DNA of 64,000 bases, taken from NCBI GenBank assembly GCA_017481945.1, contig JAFUOJ010000014.1, forward strand, positions 157,476 through 221,475, in the 5' to 3' direction. This document shows, in pieces, positions 26,646 to 35,187 of the stretch. The translations under genes were made by a program, and so were the position numbers. Below the pieces are notes generated by a model. That model searched no databases, had not been told where the DNA came from, and saw only the letters and a program-made list of their open reading frames with translations. Source of the DNA: Parabacteroides sp. (lineage in GTDB: Bacteria; Bacteroidota; Bacteroidia; Bacteroidales; Tannerellaceae). Numbering within the stretch: the stretch's first letter is position 1; the number at the start of each line of letters is the position of its first letter.

Positions 26646-27083
26646 TTATGCATCGCTTTGTACTTCTTCTTCTTGTGCCTCTTCTTCTACTTCCACCGGA
26701 GTAAAATCAGTAATACCGGCATCAATCAAAAGATTATACCAATTGATTAATTTCTTGATATCGCTTGGATAGACACGGTCACGATCGAAATTCGGAAGAA
26801 CTTCAGCAAAGTAAGCACGCAGTTCATCCGGTTTAGCTGAAGTTGAGATAGAGGCCTTTTCGCCATTCTCTTTGTTCTTCAGGTTTGTCAAAACTTGATG
26901 TAAAGGAACTTCATCTGCGTCTGTGTACATCGCGATGTCACCTAATGAAATAACTTTATCTTTTGCGTAAGCTGGAACTCTTTTTTTGTCCACCAACGAT
27001 TCAACGATCAACATGTTTTTCCCGTGAGAGATCAATCTAAATAATCCCGGTTTACCCGAGATAGACAAAATAGTCTTTAACAT
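26646..27083 (-). CDS. DUF5606 family protein
   Basis: This is a 145-residue soluble protein of a Bacteroidota family without known function. It starts MLKTILSISGKPGLFRLISHGKNMLIVESL, which looks like a small SH3-like or PUR-like N-terminal fold. A helical region follows (about 75-125), then a very acidic Glu-rich tail (about 128-145). It is monocistronic: about 100 bp of non-coding sequence separates it from the upstream GH3 gene and its own terminator follows. Confidence 0.8.
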   Translation of the reverse strand: MLKTILSISGKPGLFRLISHGKNMLIVESLVDKKRVPAYAKDKVISLGDIAMYTDADEVPLHQVLTNLKNKENGEKASISTSAKPDELRAYFAEVLPNFDRDRVYPSDIKKLINWYNLLIDAGITDFTPVEVEEEAQEEEVQSDA

Positions 27084-27184
27084 AATACTTTTTCTTATAG
27101 TGTTAAACTGTTTTACGGCTGCAAAAATAACACAACTGCCGGAATTTTCCGGCAGTTTTGAGCTTATTTTCTTGTTTCTAATAT

Positions 27185-29575
27185 TTATTCACTAAGCGAA
27201 ATGGTTTTCGCCAGTCGGATGTCCTCGGAGTGGCTACCGATACAGAACTGAAAATCACCGGGTTCTACAATCCATTCTCCCTTTTTATTGAGTAATTCTA
27301 AGTCTGAAGGCTTTACGGTGAAATGTACCGTTTTTGTTTGGCCCGGCTTCAGATGAATACGTTCAAAACCTCTTAGTTGGGATTCGTAGACTGTGATACT
27401 GCTGTATAGGTCTTTTACATAGAGCTGTACAATCTCATCCCCTGCGTAGTTCCCTGTGTTTGTAACCTCTACGGTTATCTGAATGTCCCCTTGGGTACGT
27501 CCGGTCTCCGATTGAACCACTAAATTGGCATATTGGAATGTGGTGTAACTCAAACCGTATCCGAAAGGATATAGTGCACCGTAAACGGCCGTCTTTCCAT
27601 ATCCGTTCGGTCCATCTCCCGGTTGTCCTGCGTGAGAACCCGGTTTGAATGGGAAGTTGAGTTCGATCTGTCCGATAGTCTTTGGGAAGGTAATCGGCAG
27701 TTTCCCTCCCGGATTATAGGCTCCGAACAGCGTCTCAGCAATGGCGTGTCCACCTTCTGCATTGGGGAACCAGGCTTCTAAAATAGCCGGGATGTACCGG
27801 TTTTCCCAATTGATAGTCAGGGGCTGTCCGTTGATAAGCACCAAGACAATGGGTTTACCGGTCTCCTGTAGAGCCTGCAATAACTGTAATTGTCTACCCG
27901 GCAATCTTAGATCGGTACGTGTTTTACTTTCTCCGCAACGGGCTTCATCTTCTCCTAAAACAGCAATGACAACATCGGATAGCTTTGCTTGGGCTACCGC
28001 TTCGGCAATGGAAGCCTTTTCTGTATCTGTCAGTGGAGTAGGAATGATTTCACTTTCCGGCCAGGTCTCATCGACCACTTCGCACCCTTTGACATAAGAG
28101 ACTTCGGCCTTTTTACCGACATACTCCTGAATCCCTTCTAATACGTGGGTGACACTCAGTTTTTGAGGACCGTAACGGCTCACATAAGCAGTTGTGTCGA
28201 TTGCCAAAGGCCCTGTCACTAAAATCCGTTTCAAATGTTCTAATTTCAACGGCAAGAGTTGCTGCTCATTTTTCAACAGAACCAAGGATTCACGAGCCAT
28301 CTGTTTGACAAATGCTTTGGTATCCGGTGAAGCCACAATCTTGTCGGCAGCTTTTGTATCTTTGACATACGGAGAGTCGAAAAGTCCCAATTGAAATTTA
28401 ACCCGTAAGACGTCAGCGACGTTCCGGTCGATCGTTGCCATAGAAACTTTTCCTTCCCGAACCAGTTCGCGGAGCGGTAGGATAAAGTCTTCCGGTTTGG
28501 TGAAGTTGGTCTTTACGTTTAAGCCGGCTTCTACAACCTGACGAACAGCCTCTTTAGGGGAGTCTGCTACTCGATGTTTGGTGTGTACAAATTCAACAGC
28601 CTCACTATCAGAAACCACATAGCCTCGGAATCCGTATTGCTGACGGAGCAGTTCCGTTAGGAAATAATAGCTGGCACTGACAGGTTCACCATCGTAGTCG
28701 TTATAGCTACTCATAACTCCCATCGGATGAGATTCGCCAATGATTTTCCGATAGGGATAGAGATGTATTTCGTGCATTTCGCGAGGAGAAACATGTGGGT
28801 CTGTACGGGCATGACCGTCTCGTCCTCCTTTCGGAATGCTATATACGGCGTAATGTTTGAGGGTAGAGGCTACTCCGTTTTCTTGAATACCTTCTACCAT
28901 CTCTTTTCCGAGGGCTGTTACCAAATAGGGGTCTTCTCCGTAGCATTCCAAAACACGTCCCCAGCGTGGGTCGCGAGCAACATCCAATATAGGGGCATAT
29001 ACGTTGGTATATCCCAAGGCTTTGGCTTCCCGTCCTGCGATCTGTCCTGCCTGGCGGACCAAGGCTTTATTCCAAGTACTTCCGATAGAGATAGGAGCCG
29101 GTAGGGGAGTTGCCCGATCGTGGTTCAACCCATGAATACCCTCGTTGGAGAAATCTACGGGAATACCTAAACGGGTCTCTTCGACAAACCAACGTTGTAC
29201 GATATTAATTCCTTCAGCATGTTTACTGTAGGGGTAGGACCATTCCGTAGGTTTCAATCCGTTTAAGTGCTCGTCGATGTTGGCAATTCCATCTTTCCAA
29301 ATGGCGTTTTTCCATTCGGGAGTGGGCATTTCATCTTTGAGGACGCGCCTATACCCATAGAGTGTAGCCAGTTGGCAGGTCTTTTCTTCCAGAGTCATCT
29401 GGCTTAATAGGTCTTTGACACGCTTTTCGACCGTTTGTCCCGGATCTTCATATATATCTTTGACTCCGTTCTTATTGAAATCTATCCACCCGTTGTGATA
29501 AATACTTTTAGGTGGGGGAGACATACTCAATGAGGAAAAGGCTACTACGGTAAGTAGCAGGTAATTCTTTTTCAT
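27185..29575 (-). CDS. Exported glycoside hydrolase family 3 enzyme (beta-glucosidase/xylosidase-like)
   Basis: This is a 796-residue retaining exo-glycosidase with an N-terminal signal-like segment (residues 1-19). An EF-hand-like DFNKNGVKDIYEDP loop (about 33-46) follows. The TIM-barrel domain holds the nucleophile Asp in GYVVSDSEAVE. The alpha/beta sandwich domain (from about 400) and a C-terminal fibronectin III-like domain (from about 690) complete the standard GH3 layout. The QMTLEEKTCQ opening is shared with Bacteroides homologues. No SusC/SusD pair or sensor is nearby, so it is an orphan rather than part of a utilisation locus. Substrate is not predictable: beta-glucosides and beta-xylosides are the main options. 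Confidence 0.88.
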   Translation of the reverse strand: MKKNYLLLTVVAFSSLSMSPPPKSIYHNGWIDFNKNGVKDIYEDPGQTVEKRVKDLLSQMTLEEKTCQLATLYGYRRVLKDEMPTPEWKNAIWKDGIANIDEHLNGLKPTEWSYPYSKHAEGINIVQRWFVEETRLGIPVDFSNEGIHGLNHDRATPLPAPISIGSTWNKALVRQAGQIAGREAKALGYTNVYAPILDVARDPRWGRVLECYGEDPYLVTALGKEMVEGIQENGVASTLKHYAVYSIPKGGRDGHARTDPHVSPREMHEIHLYPYRKIIGESHPMGVMSSYNDYDGEPVSASYYFLTELLRQQYGFRGYVVSDSEAVEFVHTKHRVADSPKEAVRQVVEAGLNVKTNFTKPEDFILPLRELVREGKVSMATIDRNVADVLRVKFQLGLFDSPYVKDTKAADKIVASPDTKAFVKQMARESLVLLKNEQQLLPLKLEHLKRILVTGPLAIDTTAYVSRYGPQKLSVTHVLEGIQEYVGKKAEVSYVKGCEVVDETWPESEIIPTPLTDTEKASIAEAVAQAKLSDVVIAVLGEDEARCGESKTRTDLRLPGRQLQLLQALQETGKPIVLVLINGQPLTINWENRYIPAILEAWFPNAEGGHAIAETLFGAYNPGGKLPITFPKTIGQIELNFPFKPGSHAGQPGDGPNGYGKTAVYGALYPFGYGLSYTTFQYANLVVQSETGRTQGDIQITVEVTNTGNYAGDEIVQLYVKDLYSSITVYESQLRGFERIHLKPGQTKTVHFTVKPSDLELLNKKGEWIVEPGDFQFCIGSHSEDIRLAKTISLSE

Positions 29576-29603
29576 GATATTCTAATTAATCTGTTCTTTC
29601 TTT

Positions 29604-30188
29604 TTATTTCTTTGCTTGCAACGCTTTCAAGAACGCTGTTAGCTGTGGGAGTAGAGCCTGTTCTCCATCGTTGTAAATGATGAAGTCGGACTGCTCCTTT
29701 TTTATCTCGTCGGATAGCTGATTATTGATACGGCGTATGACCTCTTCGCGAGAGACGGCGTCTCGTTCGATGGCTCGTTGAATCCGAACCTCTATGGGAG
29801 CATAAACCATTAACGTGGTATCTACCATTCGGTTAAATCCGGATTCAAACAGAATGGCAGACTCAATAGCACAGATTGGGGTTGTCTGTTGTTCTACCCA
29901 AGCAAGGAAGTGACGGGCTACTTCCGGATGAATAATCGCATTGACCTGCTTGAGTAGTTCCGGATTATTGAAGATACAAGAGGCTAATTTTTGTTTGTTC
30001 AACCCTGCTTCAGTGTAGAGTTCCGGACCTAACAAGGCAATCAGTTTCTCCCGAATGATGGGAGAAGTGGCTGTTAATTGCTTGCTTTCTGTATCTGCGA
30101 TATATACCGGTACACCGGATAGTTGTAGTAGAGACGCTACCACAGACTTTCCGCTACCGATTCCGCCTGTAATGCCTATCTTAATCAT
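29604..30188 (-). CDS. coaE: Dephospho-CoA kinase
   Basis: CoaE phosphorylates the 3'-hydroxyl of dephospho-CoA, the last step of coenzyme A synthesis. The 194-residue product has the P-loop GGIGSGKS (about 8-15), the ADTESKQLT substrate-binding region and the RAIERDAVSREEVIRRI lid. Length is normal. It overlaps the upstream ybbR-like gene by 8 bp, in the order nusB-yajC-ybbR-coaE that is common in Bacteroidales. Confidence 0.95.
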   Translation of the reverse strand: MIKIGITGGIGSGKSVVASLLQLSGVPVYIADTESKQLTATSPIIREKLIALLGPELYTEAGLNKQKLASCIFNNPELLKQVNAIIHPEVARHFLAWVEQQTTPICAIESAILFESGFNRMVDTTLMVYAPIEVRIQRAIERDAVSREEVIRRINNQLSDEIKKEQSDFIIYNDGEQALLPQLTAFLKALQAKK

Positions 30189-31185
30189 TGGATTGTTCTA
30201 ATATGAATTCGATTCGGTTGGGAGTGATGGTTGCTGCGTCCACCCAACTCGGTTTTTTATCAAAATGTAAAGGTAAGGTACCGGATACATTTTGTTCCAA
30301 GTCCGCAAAGGCGATGTCTATCATAAAATCATTTGCCGAAAGCTCTTTGAAGCGAGAAAGCGGGAGGCTGCAAATGACTTTTACGACTGATGGAAATGTA
30401 CGCAATTTGTAGTGAGCCGGAAGATCCTTACAGGTAACAGGTATTTCCAATTCCTTTTCGGTGTATTCCTCTATCGGGATGGTTACAGAAACCTGAGTAG
30501 GTTCGACAACAGCCCCTCCGACCTTTTGTAATTGTAGGGTACGTGTCGTTGTTTTTGTACCGTTTTTGATTTCTGCGAAAACCGTTTTTACCTCTTTCAG
30601 CGTATCTAAAACCTGCTGAGTGGTATAGACACTGACTGTGTGAGGGTTTATAATCAGGTTACCAGATTGTTTAAATCCGGCATGTGTCTGTATGCTTCCG
30701 ACAAATGCAACAGGAATCTCTTTCCTTATGCGTTTACTGTAAGCTACTTCTACCTGTTGAGGCTCAAAATCCACTAAGGTGGTAGTTGCTATCAGCTGCT
30801 TTTGAATATCGCTCTCAATACTTTTTTTAGAGACCATGAGTTTCCCCTCTTCGGTCTGGTTCTTCATACTTACTTCGATCGGTGCAAAAGAGCGACCGAA
30901 AGTGTAGTTCAACAGGAGGCTGCCTCTGTCCTTCACTTTTGCTGTAACCTTTTCTATGGGAGCTTCGGCGAAGGCAAAATCGGGAGGAATATTCTTGTAT
31001 TTAACCGGTATGTTAATTTCTATTTCGTACTCTTGTTGCAGGCTTTGAAGTACCCAGAACCCAAATGACAAAAGGACAAAACAGAAAAAGATTAAAACTT
31101 CTTTCCACGGTTGTTTGCGGATAGAAGCTTTAATCTCTGTTTGAGTGGACTTGAATGTTTCTTTTATTTGTCCAAGTCGTGGCAT
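30181..31185 (-). CDS. YbbR-domain membrane protein (CdaR-like)
   Basis: This is a 334-residue protein with one membrane segment (about residues 28-48) and an extracytoplasmic part made of YbbR-like beta domains, including YEIEINIPVKYKNIPPDF and LEIPVTCKDLPAHYKLRTFPSVVKV. In Firmicutes the family (CdaR) regulates the diadenylate cyclase CdaA. No cyclase gene is visible here, so that role is only an analogy. The start is 11 bp downstream of yajC and translation is probably coupled to coaE. Confidence 0.83.
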   Translation of the reverse strand: MPRLGQIKETFKSTQTEIKASIRKQPWKEVLIFFCFVLLSFGFWVLQSLQQEYEIEINIPVKYKNIPPDFAFAEAPIEKVTAKVKDRGSLLLNYTFGRSFAPIEVSMKNQTEEGKLMVSKKSIESDIQKQLIATTTLVDFEPQQVEVAYSKRIRKEIPVAFVGSIQTHAGFKQSGNLIINPHTVSVYTTQQVLDTLKEVKTVFAEIKNGTKTTTRTLQLQKVGGAVVEPTQVSVTIPIEEYTEKELEIPVTCKDLPAHYKLRTFPSVVKVICSLPLSRFKELSANDFMIDIAFADLEQNVSGTLPLHFDKKPSWVDAATITPNRIEFILEQSND

Positions 31186-31196
31186 GTCTTTATCGC

Positions 31197-31511
31197 TTAT
31201 TTTTGTTGTGCGTCTTCAACAGAAGCAAATACAGAAGTCTTATCAACACGAATATTTACACCATTCGCAATCTCAAGAGACATATAGGTATCCCCGATTT
31301 CTTTGATCTTACCGTAAATACCACCGGCTGTAATTACTTTATCTCCTGTTTTCAACGCTTCGCGTGCTTTCTGGATCTCTTTTTGCTTTTTCTGCTGTGG
31401 GCGAATCATGAAGAAATAGAAGATTGCCACAATAAGAACCATCATTACGATACCAGACCACTGGTTTCCAGCAGCAGGCTGAGCTTGAAGTAAAATAGAA
31501 AGTAAATTCAT
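31197..31511 (-). CDS. yajC: Preprotein translocase subunit YajC
   Basis: YajC is a small inner-membrane protein that associates with SecDF-YidC. The 104-residue product has one membrane segment (about 20-40) followed by the family signature FFMIRPQQKKQKEIQKAREALKTGDKVITAGGIYG. It lies 62 bp after nusB and 11 bp before ybbR. Confidence 0.94.
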   Translation of the reverse strand: MNLLSILLQAQPAAGNQWSGIVMMVLIVAIFYFFMIRPQQKKQKEIQKAREALKTGDKVITAGGIYGKIKEIGDTYMSLEIANGVNIRVDKTSVFASVEDAQQK

Positions 31512-31573
31512 ATATTTTATACATTAAATAAATTAATACCCATTTGATACAGTTACAAATGTAAGGATAATAA

Positions 31574-32500
31574 TTAATCTTTGAGCAATACCTTTTCTTT
31601 TTTTAACTCGTTGACAATTGAATCCAGAATACCATTAATAAATGTACCGCTTTTTGGAGTACTGTAATATTTAGCCATATCAATGTATTCATTCAAAGTT
31701 ACGCTGACAGGAATGGATGGGAAATTCATGATTTCTGCCAAAGCGATCTGCATAATCAAGAGGTCTATGTTGGCAATGCGTTCCGTTTCCCAGTTCTTCA
31801 TGTGCTTATTGATACGTTCGCGATATTCGCTTCCTTTCATGATTGCCTGGCGGAATAGTTTGATTGCAAAAGACTGGTCTTCCAAATCTTTAAACATAGG
31901 TAACAATTTTTGTTGACTACCTGCTGCTTCTTCAAATTGCTTGATGGTTTTCAAGGTGAAAGTCTCAACGATGGAAATATCATCATTCCAGTAGATACTT
32001 TTGTCTTGCAGATGTTCATTAATAGAATCGTTACCACAAAATACTTTCTTAAAGATGTTACGCCAGAATTCCTTGTCTGTTTCGTATGAATCATCTTCGT
32101 TTGCCAGATATTCTTTGTATAGATCAGAGGAAAGAACCAAATCGAGTACCATACGGATGAAGTCATCTTCGTAGTCCCAAGAGAGTCCATTTTCTGAAAC
32201 ATACTTATTTAATGCTTCATTTTCTACCAACTGTGCGGTGAATCGGTTATCGATCAGACGCGTATTGGGGTTCAACTCTTCCTCAGTCGGTATGTATTTA
32301 TTTTTACGTGTGTCTAAAATACGTTTCTGAAGATTGGTTACTTCTATAATCAGAAGAAGAAAATAGTGATACAAATCATAAGATTTCTTTAGACTGAAAA
32401 GTAATTCGTTTTCCGAAACTTTGAGGTCATTATCTCCATTTTGATAGTATGAGTATACTATCTGTAAAACTTTAATACGGATTAAAACTCTGTTGATCAT
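31574..32500 (-). CDS. nusB: Transcription antitermination factor NusB (long Bacteroidota form)
   Basis: NusB with NusE binds boxA of rRNA transcripts and promotes antitermination. The C-terminal third (about 200-300) carries the NusB fold, recognised by WETERIANIDLLIMQIALAEIMNFPSIPVSVTLNEYIDMAKYYSTPKSGTFINGILD. The product is 308 residues, about twice the E. coli length, with an N-terminal helical extension as usual in this phylum. It is the first gene of the nusB-yajC-ybbR-coaE group; DUF3276 is divergent. Confidence 0.93.
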   Translation of the reverse strand: MINRVLIRIKVLQIVYSYYQNGDNDLKVSENELLFSLKKSYDLYHYFLLLIIEVTNLQKRILDTRKNKYIPTEEELNPNTRLIDNRFTAQLVENEALNKYVSENGLSWDYEDDFIRMVLDLVLSSDLYKEYLANEDDSYETDKEFWRNIFKKVFCGNDSINEHLQDKSIYWNDDISIVETFTLKTIKQFEEAAGSQQKLLPMFKDLEDQSFAIKLFRQAIMKGSEYRERINKHMKNWETERIANIDLLIMQIALAEIMNFPSIPVSVTLNEYIDMAKYYSTPKSGTFINGILDSIVNELKKEKVLLKD

Positions 32501-32721
32501 CGTTTGAAGGAACTATTCGTTTAAATTAGATTGCAAAGGTAGTCATTCTTTTCTGAATACATCTTTGCTTTGCTAAAATTTCTACACATAAAGAGGCCTT
32601 TTATTTTATTTTTGTTGATTTTCAACTTTTCATAAGTTAAAATAGTGACCAATTAAAAAAAATACTTATATTTGAAGCAAATTATAGAATTCGGGTGAGT
32701 GTTTAACGAATATTGGCTATA

Positions 32722-33084
32722 ATGGAGGAATTGATGAAAAAAATGCAGGTTGAAGGTGGTGACAAAGAGATCTTATACTCTAAAACCATCAAAGCAGGGA
32801 AAAGAATCTATTATTTAGATGTTAAGAAGAATCTCAAAGACGATCTCTTTTTGGCTGTGACGGAAAGTAAAAAAGTGCAGGCAAAGAATGGAAGTCCGAT
32901 TGCTTTTGAGAAACATAAGATTTTCCTGTATAAGGAGGACTTTGATAAGTTCATGGACGGAATGAGTGATGTAATTAATTACATCAAACAGTGTAAAAGT
33001 GCCGAAAAGGTACAAGGCTCCTTGGTGACAGACGAATCTCAATCGGAAGATTCTGATGAGATAAAATTGGATATCGATTTTTAA
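32722..33084 (+). CDS. DUF3276 PUR-alpha-like nucleic-acid-binding protein
   Basis: This 120-residue protein resembles bacterial PUR repeat proteins (DUF3276; Borrelia Pur-alpha is a relative), which bind single-stranded nucleic acid. The fold is suggested by EILYSKTIKAGKRIYYLDVKKNLKDDLFLAVTESKK, then helix DFDKFMDGMSDVINYIKQ, with an acidic tail. A TTG at 32713 is in frame, but the ATG at 32722 is preferred. TATATTTG at 32667-32674 is a likely -7 box. A terminator follows. Confidence 0.83.
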   Translation: MEELMKKMQVEGGDKEILYSKTIKAGKRIYYLDVKKNLKDDLFLAVTESKKVQAKNGSPIAFEKHKIFLYKEDFDKFMDGMSDVINYIKQCKSAEKVQGSLVTDESQSEDSDEIKLDIDF

Positions 33085-33110
33085 GCGTTATTGTAAGAAG
33101 TTTAAAACTA

Positions 33111-33150
33111 TAAGAGGCAACTTTCTAAGAAAGTTGCCTCTTATTTTATA
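33111..33150 (+). terminator. Terminator of the DUF3276 gene, possibly bidirectional with the ferredoxin gene
   Basis: A perfect 15-bp stem (33111-33125 with 33129-33143) and a three-base loop are followed by tttta on the plus strand. On the minus strand the T-stretch is weaker (tagtttt). It lies between convergent genes. Confidence 0.85.
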
Positions 33151-33187
33151 GGTTTTATTCGAAAAACCTACTTAAGCCATGCGGTCA

Positions 33188-33358
33188 TTATGCACCCGGA
33201 TGGATTGCTTCTGTCGGACAAGCGTCAGCGCAAGTTCCACATTCTGTACACATTTCAGGGTCGATGCTGTATTTATCACCTTCTGAAATTGCTCCTACCG
33301 GACATTCGTCAATACAAGTACCGCAAGCGATACAATCGTCACTAATTACGTAAGCCAT
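33188..33358 (-). CDS. 2[4Fe-4S] ferredoxin
   Basis: This is a small 56-residue gene read on the minus strand. It has the two motifs CIACGTCIDECPVGAI and CTECGTCADACPTEAI, supplying all eight cysteines for two [4Fe-4S] clusters as in clostridial-type ferredoxins. It is a soluble low-potential electron carrier. The ATG at 33358 is followed immediately by MAYVISDDC, the standard N-terminus. It stands alone between DUF3276 and porT, so partners such as pyruvate:ferredoxin oxidoreductase are elsewhere. Confidence 0.95.
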   Translation of the reverse strand: MAYVISDDCIACGTCIDECPVGAISEGDKYSIDPEMCTECGTCADACPTEAIHPGA

Positions 33359-33509
33359 TTTCTTAAACGTTTAAATTGATAACTATTAATACGTGCAAAA
33401 ATAGGCTTTTCTTTGTATTAAAAAAAGAACTCCTCCTTTTTTTTCCTAAATAAATGCTCTTTTGCAATAACTGGAGCTCTTTTCCGTTATAATTCAAAAT
33501 TGTAAAAAA

Positions 33510-34244
33510 TTGAGACGTCTACTGTTTATTATATGTATAGGCTTCCTTTCTGTCACAACTTTGATGGCACAAAGGGAGAAGGTGAAGAATCAGCCATACG
33601 CTGATTTAAAGTGGTTTCATTTAGGTTTCCATGTCGGATTGCATGCACAGGATTTGATATTGACGAATACGGGTGTTGCTACGGATGGAGAGACTTGGTT
33701 TGCTGAGATACCAAGTTATTCTCCGGGGTTTAGTGTCGGGGTAATCGGAGATCTCTACTTAAATCCTTATTTTAATCTGCGTTTTACTCCTACCATCCAC
33801 TTTGGAGATAAGAAGTTTGTTTTTCGACGTCCGGAAATGGAGGGTGTAACAGACGGTGAGGGGATAGAGGTCAGTAATATGTATTCTACTTCCGTTCGTT
33901 CTAATTATTTGACTTTTCCGGTGGATATTAAATACAGTGCTTTTCGAGTTAATAACTATCGCCCTTATCTGATTGCAGGTATGTACGGTGCTTTGGACTT
34001 GGGACGTAAAAAAGGAAATCCGATCCTGTTGAAAGGAACGGATTTCGGTTTAGAGTTTGGTATCGGATGTGATATCTATCTTCCTTTTTTCAAATTGTGT
34101 CCGGAACTAAAGTTTAGTTTCGGTTTAGTTGATCTTTTAGAGAAGGATCGGAGTGACTTGAAAGATGATGATTTGATAAAGTATCCTAATTCAATCTCCA
34201 AAGCAACTTCTCGAATGGTAATTCTTACCTTTAATTTCGAATAA
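33510..34244 (+). CDS. porT: PorT family T9SS outer-membrane protein
   Basis: PorT is an outer-membrane beta-barrel needed for type IX secretion and gingipain maturation in P. gingivalis. The 244-residue product has a signal peptide ending at LMAQ (about residue 21) and an even array of amphipathic strands ending in TFNFE. The opening YADLKWFHLGFHVGLHAQDL is characteristic. The start is TTG (33510), the only in-frame start before the signal peptide, which is somewhat unusual. The gene ends by overlapping the convergent cdsA by 14 bp. Confidence 0.86.
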   Translation: MRRLLFIICIGFLSVTTLMAQREKVKNQPYADLKWFHLGFHVGLHAQDLILTNTGVATDGETWFAEIPSYSPGFSVGVIGDLYLNPYFNLRFTPTIHFGDKKFVFRRPEMEGVTDGEGIEVSNMYSTSVRSNYLTFPVDIKYSAFRVNNYRPYLIAGMYGALDLGRKKGNPILLKGTDFGLEFGIGCDIYLPFFKLCPELKFSFGLVDLLEKDRSDLKDDDLIKYPNSISKATSRMVILTFNFE

Positions 34245-35100
34245 ATAGTTCGATATATATATAACAGGCCGGAATCGCAAACATCACACTATCGAAGCGA
34301 TCTAACATTCCTCCATGTCCCGGTAAAATATTACCGGAGTCTTTGACGCCCAGAGTACGTTTGAATAATGATTCAATGAGGTCACCCCAAGTTCCGAATA
34401 GAACGACAGTGGTTGCCAAACCTAACCAATCCAACCGACTTACCTCCGGAGCATACCAGGCAAAAGCTTGTGAAGCAGCTAACGCAAAAATGAATCCGCC
34501 CAAAAAGCCTTCCCATGACTTTTTAGGTGAAATACGTTCAAAAAGTCTTCTTTTTCCAATCAGGGAACCTACTAAATAGGCTCCGGTATCTGCCAACCAG
34601 ACAAAAACAAAGATTGCCATGATGAAAAGCGGAGTGTACTTGATAACTCCCGGAGTATTGGGTTCTGCTCCTATAAAATTCAGCATGGAAAAAGTCCCAG
34701 CACAATAGGCTTGTGCGAAAAGGGTATATGCCCAATTGTGGATTGGATTGGGTGCTTTATAGTATAGTTCCGCAATCATTGTCAATAAAATGAATAGCAG
34801 ATAGGGAAGGTATATTTTCCCATCGGTCAGTCCGTTGGCATAAACGAATGTTGCGATGAAAAGGTAAATACCTCCTATAATATTTACGACCCGTTGTAGA
34901 TTTATTTGTTCACAGTGTTTCACTAATCCGCCAAATTCCCAAAGGGTCAATCCTGTGATTATACAGAAAAGAAGCAGGAAAGAGATCGGATGAAGGCAGA
35001 TTGCACTTACTAATACGCCTACGAATACAATTCCGGTTAACGCTCTTATAATCAAATTTTTCAATGTGATAGTGTTTTTAATGTTGATATATTTCTGCAC
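34231..35100 (-). CDS. cdsA: Phosphatidate cytidylyltransferase (CDP-diacylglycerol synthase)
   Basis: CdsA makes CDP-diacylglycerol from CTP and phosphatidate, the branch point to all phospholipids. The 289-residue protein is polytopic with about eight membrane segments. The C-terminal signature SLFKRTLGVKDSGNILPGHG, followed by GMLDRFDS, matches the family pattern, and SPKKSWEG is also conserved. It lies downstream of ftsH on the same strand with a strong hairpin between them. Confidence 0.95.
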   Translation of the reverse strand: MQKYINIKNTITLKNLIIRALTGIVFVGVLVSAICLHPISFLLLFCIITGLTLWEFGGLVKHCEQINLQRVVNIIGGIYLFIATFVYANGLTDGKIYLPYLLFILLTMIAELYYKAPNPIHNWAYTLFAQAYCAGTFSMLNFIGAEPNTPGVIKYTPLFIMAIFVFVWLADTGAYLVGSLIGKRRLFERISPKKSWEGFLGGFIFALAASQAFAWYAPEVSRLDWLGLATTVVLFGTWGDLIESLFKRTLGVKDSGNILPGHGGMLDRFDSVMFAIPACYIYIELFIRN

Positions 35101-35104
35101 AAAT

Positions 35105-35183
35105 ATAGATAAAAAATAAAATCCATGCCCATCCCTCTTTTGTTTCGTGAACTTGAAATGTAAGATTGGATGGGCATGGATTT
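35105..35183 (-). terminator. Terminator of ftsH
   Basis: A perfect 16-bp inverted repeat (35119-35134 and 35168-35183) with a 33-base loop is followed on the minus strand by tattttttat. It starts 5 bp past the ftsH stop. cdsA follows and may have its own promoter or be read through. Confidence 0.8.
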
Positions 35184-35187
35184 GTTT

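Noticed and set aside
27185-29575. Polysaccharide utilisation locus around the GH3 gene
   Set aside because: No SusC/SusD-like pair, sensor or other CAZyme within 10 kb on either side.
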